DNA of 64,000 nt from Heliocidaris tuberculata (Eukaryota > Echinodermata > Echinoidea > Camarodonta > Echinometridae): the NCBI GenBank assembly GCA_025618425.1, contig CM046851.1:703269-767268 (forward strand). The letters are read 5' to 3'. Of this stretch, positions 22,221 to 64,000 are shown piece after piece. The translations under genes were made by a program, and so were the position numbers. A model generated the notes under the pieces. The model searched no databases. It was not told where the DNA came from and saw nothing but the letters and a program-made list of their open reading frames with translations. The stretch's first letter is position 1, and each line of letters begins with the position of its first letter.

Positions 22221-22552
22221 TATGGTGTTGGTAGTTTTACATTATTTTTTTGTACACTTTAATATCCAAATATGATGGATATTTCCTCTGGCAGTATGCC
22301 CCATTCTCGTATATCAGTGTGGAAAATGGTATCAGAATCTCAAACTCTCCCTCAAAGCCCAGGTCGAGTCGACAAAGATGTTATATGTTGGCAAACCACG
22401 AATTGTGGTATAATCGTGGTAGAATTGTATAAATTGTATGGTACCTGTATAATCCTGGTTGTATATTATTATGATGAACCAATCAAACCAAGTTAGTCCA
22501 ACACTTTTTTTAAAATTCAAAATAATGCAGTTGATGACATTTGATATAGATA

Positions 22553-22727
22553 CAGTGGAAACTCAGTATAACGAGGTCTTGGGACCATTAAAATTACCTT
22601 GTTATAGCAGGAATCTTGATATATCAGGTTAAAAAAACAATAGAATATAAAGAGTTGGGACCGGAATATTACCTTGCTATATCAGGAATATTGTTATATC
22701 AGACCTCTTTATACCGAGTTTCCACTG
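22553..22727. mobile_element. Pogo/Tigger-like MITE with TA target duplication
   Basis: Ends CAGTGGAAACTCAGTATAA and TTATACCGAGTTTCCACTG are inverted repeats with one mismatch, and TA flanks both sides. The AACTCNGTATAACGAGG style and TA duplication are known from Tc1/mariner-pogo elements. 175 bp with no coding capacity. Confidence 0.8.
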
Positions 22728-22927
22728 TAATACCTTTGTGTTTCAAAGTAAGACTCTGAATGTGTACTGTACAGAATAAAAATCAGGAATGTACTGCTCT
22801 CTAGAAGGAAATTCGTAGAATTTTTATTTAGAGATACCTGCTTTTGTCTCATCTCACCTGGAGGATAAATATATCTTTACAAGGGGGGGGGGGGGGGGGG
22901 AGGGGAGTGCTATGATAACAAGCTTTT

Positions 22928-24314
22928 GGGCAATTCCACGGTTACTCACATTACATTTGGAAAGGTTTTGAGTTACATCTTCTGAAGTTCCTGTTCTCTT
23001 ACTATAGGTGATAGGTAAATGAGTTTAAGTTACAACAATGCACACATATTAGAGTACTTAAATACAGTATCAAAACTTCAGAGAAGAAACATACTTTCTG
23101 CCAACTCTGCAAATGTTCAGTTACTCATGTTACATTATTAAAAAAACAAAAATGTAATGTGAGTAACAGTTACACTTGCAGGGTTGGCAGAAAGTATGTT
23201 TCTTTTTCTGAAGTTTTGATACTGTTATTTAAGTGCTCTAATATGTGTGCACTGTTGTATAAACTGAAACTCATTTACCTACATGTAACACCTGTAGTAA
23301 GAGGACAGGAACTTAAAGTACACATTCAAAGAATACTCAAATATGATAAATAAATGTATCACTAGAAACTGGCAAGTTAACAGATAGCAATCGTATCAGT
23401 TTAAAGTCAACTACATATCAGGTAATTAAACATAATACAAATAAAACTACCTCCCAGCATCTGCGATATACAAGCGCTTCGCCAAAAAAATAAAATGTTT
23501 CAATGACGTCAATAAAGGGAACAATCCTGTCCAAGCAGACGACGTCCCATAAAGAATGAACATAAGTGCAGTGCAGTTATTTCTCAAATTATAAAGAATT
23601 TAGTGTATTCAAACGTGCCCATATTTCACACCATTCTAAAATGGGAATGAAACAGATTCTGATTACTGAAATCTTTTGTTTGTAAATTTATAGGATGAGG
23701 GTTAATGAACAATCAAAGAAAACCACACTTTCAAAATTGAAAAGCCCGCTGAATGATTGCAAGGACGGTATTTATCCTCTTTCAACGCCGAACGTCCAGC
23801 GGGTATGCAGCTGTGAATTAAATGGCGTCTATTTTGTTTACAAGCAACTGATTCCTTTATTCTTGTAATGCTTCATTTTCCATCCAAATAAAACCATGCA
23901 CGGGGTTTAGAGTGAGGCAATATATGGATTAAACATATTACATGTAGACTAATGCTAGTGAAGTGAAATAATTGAGGAGAAGATGACAAAACAGGCACTG
24001 AAAATATGTGAGATGTTATGGGACATCGTCTGCTTGTGCAATTAACGTCCTCCTTTGACGTCACACATTTCAGCGGCTTCGGAGAGCTGTTCAGGTGCTA
24101 TGTCGGGGCTGTATTTTAGCAATTTGTAATTGATAATAATCATTACTTCGATTGTTGCAAGCGTCGAATTTTGACAAACTTGTTCCGGTCTAAGCTTCAC
24201 CTACGCAAAATGAAAATTAAGTCAGTTTTAAAAATCAATGAATATCTACTTTAAGATGTATCCATGTAACTCAAAACCTCTCAAAATGTAATGTGAGTAA
24301 ATGTGGAATTGCCC
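22928..24314. repeat. Nested fold-back element, 1.39 kb
   Basis: Outer inverted ends: GGGCAATTCCACGGTTACTC (22928) against GAGTAAATGTGGAATTGCCC (24314), continuing through CTCACATTACATTT and TTTTGAGTTACAT. A second inverted pair lies inside (CAAGCAGACGACGTCCC near 23535 against GGGACATCGTCTGCTTG near 24021). The left third is itself a palindrome centred near 23143 (about 22985-23322). No protein is encoded. Confidence 0.8.
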
Positions 24315-27310
24315 TTTTGCATGTTGCATAGGCTGATTCAGTAAGGGAAAGTGTTGGCCATGTCCCCCCCCCCCCCTTTGATTTTAAAGTTATCTGCTAT
24401 GGATAGATTGCTTTCAAGTGATGAAGGACTTTCACAATTTTCAAAGCCCCCCCCCCCCCCAAACACTCTTGGGTCCACTGCAGTATGAAACATTGTTAGT
24501 CCTATTGATGATATTATTGTGCTGAAAAGTATGACAAGCTTTAGGGATTAGGAAGAATTCATGCCTTAATGAAAATGAAAAAAAGAAAATTATCATTGTG
24601 ATGTAATTAAGTATGTTTCTAAAAACAAATAAGTCTGCTTGTTCTCAAAAATATTTGAACTTGGAAGTGAAGTACTAGATTTAAAAATTCTCTTAGATCA
24701 TAAAAAAATGAATGAAATGTTGTTGATATTGCACATGTATAGAATAAATGAATATATGACTGTAAATGAATGAATTGTTCGTTTTATTTAATCTTTCAAA
24801 TGGGAATGTTCAGAACTTTTTCAAGAACTTTTTTTTTGCTTTTATTTCAGCCACTTCAGCATTGGGAAACTTTTCAGTTTCTCCTAAAGGGGGAACCCAC
24901 CCTGGCATCAAATTATTTTATAAAAGCAGAAAAAACAAAAACAGTTTAAATAAACTTGAGAAAAAGTTATTAATGAAAGACATGAAAGTTATCAGTTGTG
25001 GTTAACAAAAAAAAAAGAAGAAGAAGAAGGCACAATATGTTTATGCAATTCATTTTAATCACTTTATTGTTAATGCTTAGATAACTGCCAACGTTTACAC
25101 AATTTGTCAAAAAAAATATTTTTTTCACGCTTACGTTAAAACCATACATACCTCTTTACATTATGATCACATATCTTTTTCATTAATGAATATAATCTTA
25201 ATGCAATCTCTCACCTTTCAATCCGACTATGACGAATGGCATAAAGTTATCATAATCATATAAACAGTCACAGAGGGAGATGGAGTGTGCTTTGCAGTGC
25301 CACTCACTCTTTTCTGTCATAGGAATGTCTTTTTGCCAACTTAAATCAGTGTTGCCCAACTCTTAGCATCACTTGGGCACATTCTTCTTTTGTATTAAAG
25401 AGGGGGTTGAGTTCTGGGAAAGGTGTGAAAAATAATTTGTTAGCTTTCTCATTCATTGTATGTCAGTTTGGAAGAAGATCATAGTAAAAATGTCCCCTGC
25501 AAAGGATTGCTCTTCAAATGCCCTCATACATGTATATTCAAAATATGATGAGAAATAGCTGAAGTGCTCAGGCCGAACGTTCATGCCACATTTGTGTGCA
25601 GGCCCCATGTACCCATTCCTGTGTGCAGTGCATGTGCTTTTCGGTGTGATTGGGTCAATTTCTTATCATTTTGAAGAATCTAAATCCTCACAGTATACAC
25701 CAATTTGTAGGTAGACCTGATTAACCTTTTCCAATGGCTTTGAGAAAGTTTCTTTCACAATGTAATTGCACAACCAGAACTCAACTTTATCTTTAAATAT
25801 GTACTTAGATTTTCAATTTTACTGTGGGGCACATGCCCTCCCCCACCCTTCCCTGGATTGCCATTGCTAATATGCAACCCTAAATGCAATAATCTTCACA
25901 ATTAGGTTATAGCAGATTAGTCGGTTTGTAAGGCATGGATGCATTTCATTATTTTTTCAAATTATTTTTTTCAAAGTATAGCCTGCCTGCAATTACAATG
26001 CCATGAGATTTAATATATATATAATGCAACTGTGAAGGAACTGAGTAGTGAAGTATCAGATAGACTTGGGTACACAAAATAATTTTTTACACACTTATCG
26101 CTAATAGATTAGGCAAGATTTCTTGAATTTACTATTGTCCAATAGATATTGAAACTAAATGCTCATTTCATATGCAACTATTAATTAGGCCTGTTAGTCT
26201 AGGGAACTGGCCTTGATTAGGCTAGGATTTCATTTTTGTAATACTGCATTGTGCATACAAGTACGCAAATGAAAATTAAAAAAAGAAGATATGTTATAGT
26301 ACATGTATCTGAATATATATTTGCTGTATCAGGGGCTGCAAAATTGAGATCGGGTGGAACTCAGGGAGCTAGATCGAGCACCCCCCTTTTATACCATACT
26401 GATTGACACCCATGAATGGACCGCATACCATTGCAAAACTTGATTCACTCTGAGCATCGCCACTTCTAAAATTGTTCCACAGCACATTAATGTAATGGAC
26501 TTGGCCTACAATGCATTGATTAACATGCAGTCTAACAGCTTATGCATAAATTATATTTTCTTATTATATTTATCATCACAGAATATGAAAATGCGTATGT
26601 ATATACATGTATTTGGAATAGTCTTGAACATATTAATAATAGCTAAGCAAAAATTCAATGAGAAAATAGTATATCTACAAATCATATTTCATGATCGTGA
26701 TCGCCTTTGGATGTTATTACATCAATGACAATCATATCATTTAAACGCATTCAAGGACGAAAATTCTGCATTTTTAAAGTCTTGTTTATAATCTTTTATT
26801 TTATAGTTCCTTATATGCTTTGCAAATTAAGGAATGAATGGAATACTCTACACATACACTTACTGAATTTGCTTAAACAAATTTACTTAACAGAGAATGA
26901 TATATATGTTAGGCACTCTATTATTTCTGTATTTTTTTTTACATTACAGTGTACCAGTATTTTTTCTGTTTAAATTTTATGCTGTTGGGAAACCAATGAA
27001 AGAATATATACACATTAGATGTAGTGCCAATAAAGATGCATATTGTAATCGCTTGTAAAAGATGGAAAATAACCCCTTATCAAAGATACATTAGGGGATA
27101 CCATCATTTGTTAGAAGAAACATGTGTTGTAAATATATTCTTTATGGTATTTCCACAGTGTCTGTCAGCAAAAGTGATATATCTTTTATGCTTCATGAAG
27201 GACCTTGTGGAATATATGTATATAACCCGACTTTAGTTCAAGGGTTTTACATTGTCAAAGATTTGGAGCTGGGACTTGGGTTGGAACTTGGAAGTGGGTT
27301 TTAGGTCTGG

Positions 27311-27350
27311 GTCCCGTTTCATAAAACTTGTTAAGTCGTAGTCTCTTTTA
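27311..27350. repeat. Half-copy of palindromic MITE in the cadherin-like 3' UTR
   Basis: GTTTCATAAAACTTGTTA matches the end of the family at 58279-58422. It begins about 20 bases beyond the stop codon, so it should be transcribed as 3' UTR. Confidence 0.55.
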
Positions 27351-27372
27351 CAACCCATGCATGACTTTGTAA

Positions 27373-63949
<36,577 letters not shown>

Positions 63950-64000
63950 CTGCCGAAAAGAACACAGTGTCCCACAGTGTGTTCACAGTGTGAAACACAA

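Larger units (their letters stand above)
21699..27372. other. Intergenic region between SLC16-like and cadherin-like genes
   Basis: No convincing gene. A short open frame directly after the gap, ending at a TAG near 21787, could be the end of an exon lying in the gap, but it has no recognisable motif. 24820-25003 has a good pyrimidine tract and AG followed by a short open frame, yet 24885 onward looks like a MITE end (CTAAAGGGGGAACCCACCC). The stretch 25000-27300 is AT-rich and shows no structure that I recognise; the 3' UTR of the minus-strand cadherin-like gene must begin at its right end. Confidence 0.55.

Noticed and set aside
24766..25005. Possible exon with good pyrimidine tract
   Set aside because: No protein similarity seen, and the downstream part looks like a MITE end.

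Overview
The window is animal nuclear DNA: genes split by many introns with GT-AG borders, dense microsatellites, long poly-C/poly-G runs, and a crowd of small palindromic DNA transposons, tRNA-type SINEs and 5'-truncated LINE pieces. The gene families (C-type lectin, SLC16-type carrier, a long cadherin with a membrane-adjacent domain) and the repeat style suggest a marine invertebrate, most likely an echinoderm such as a sea urchin. That assignment is inference; no species-diagnostic gene is present. Nothing bacterial or viral was recognised. A 500-N assembly gap lies at 21199-21698.

Layout. (1) 505-729, plus strand: last coding exon of a C-type lectin domain protein; the rest lies off the left edge. 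(2) 730-9421: intergenic, made largely of palindromic elements. (3) 9422-19231, minus strand: a complete six-exon gene for a 554-residue SLC16 (monocarboxylate-transporter-like) carrier; all splice phases join. Its first intron holds a roughly 150-bp tandem array whose units carry a perfect AGGTCA direct repeat, and a 1.1-kb TTGGGCAA-rich palindromic element. (4) 19232-27372: intergenic, with the gap, two pogo/Tigger-like elements and a 1.4-kb nested fold-back. (5) 27373-63949, minus strand: the 3' part (22 exons, 1359 codons plus stop) of a single-pass cadherin-family protein: about seven cadherin repeats, a membrane-adjacent region, one transmembrane helix and a long acidic, proline-rich cytoplasmic tail. 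Its 5' exons lie off the right edge.

The cadherin gene carries the main anomalies: an intron that starts AT instead of GT while keeping the frame (46104-46109), a last exon readable only across two opposite single-base shifts (28326-28328 and 28166-28169), a partial relic copy of the transmembrane exon in another intron, and a repeated block in the tail. The introns hold a DNA transposon family with 9-bp target duplications at all three copies, two of them nested in other repeats. The three genes show no sign of working together; their order looks incidental. I did not find an obviously new multi-gene system. The strongest leads are the cadherin splice and frame anomalies, the AGGTCA array and the nested transposon family.
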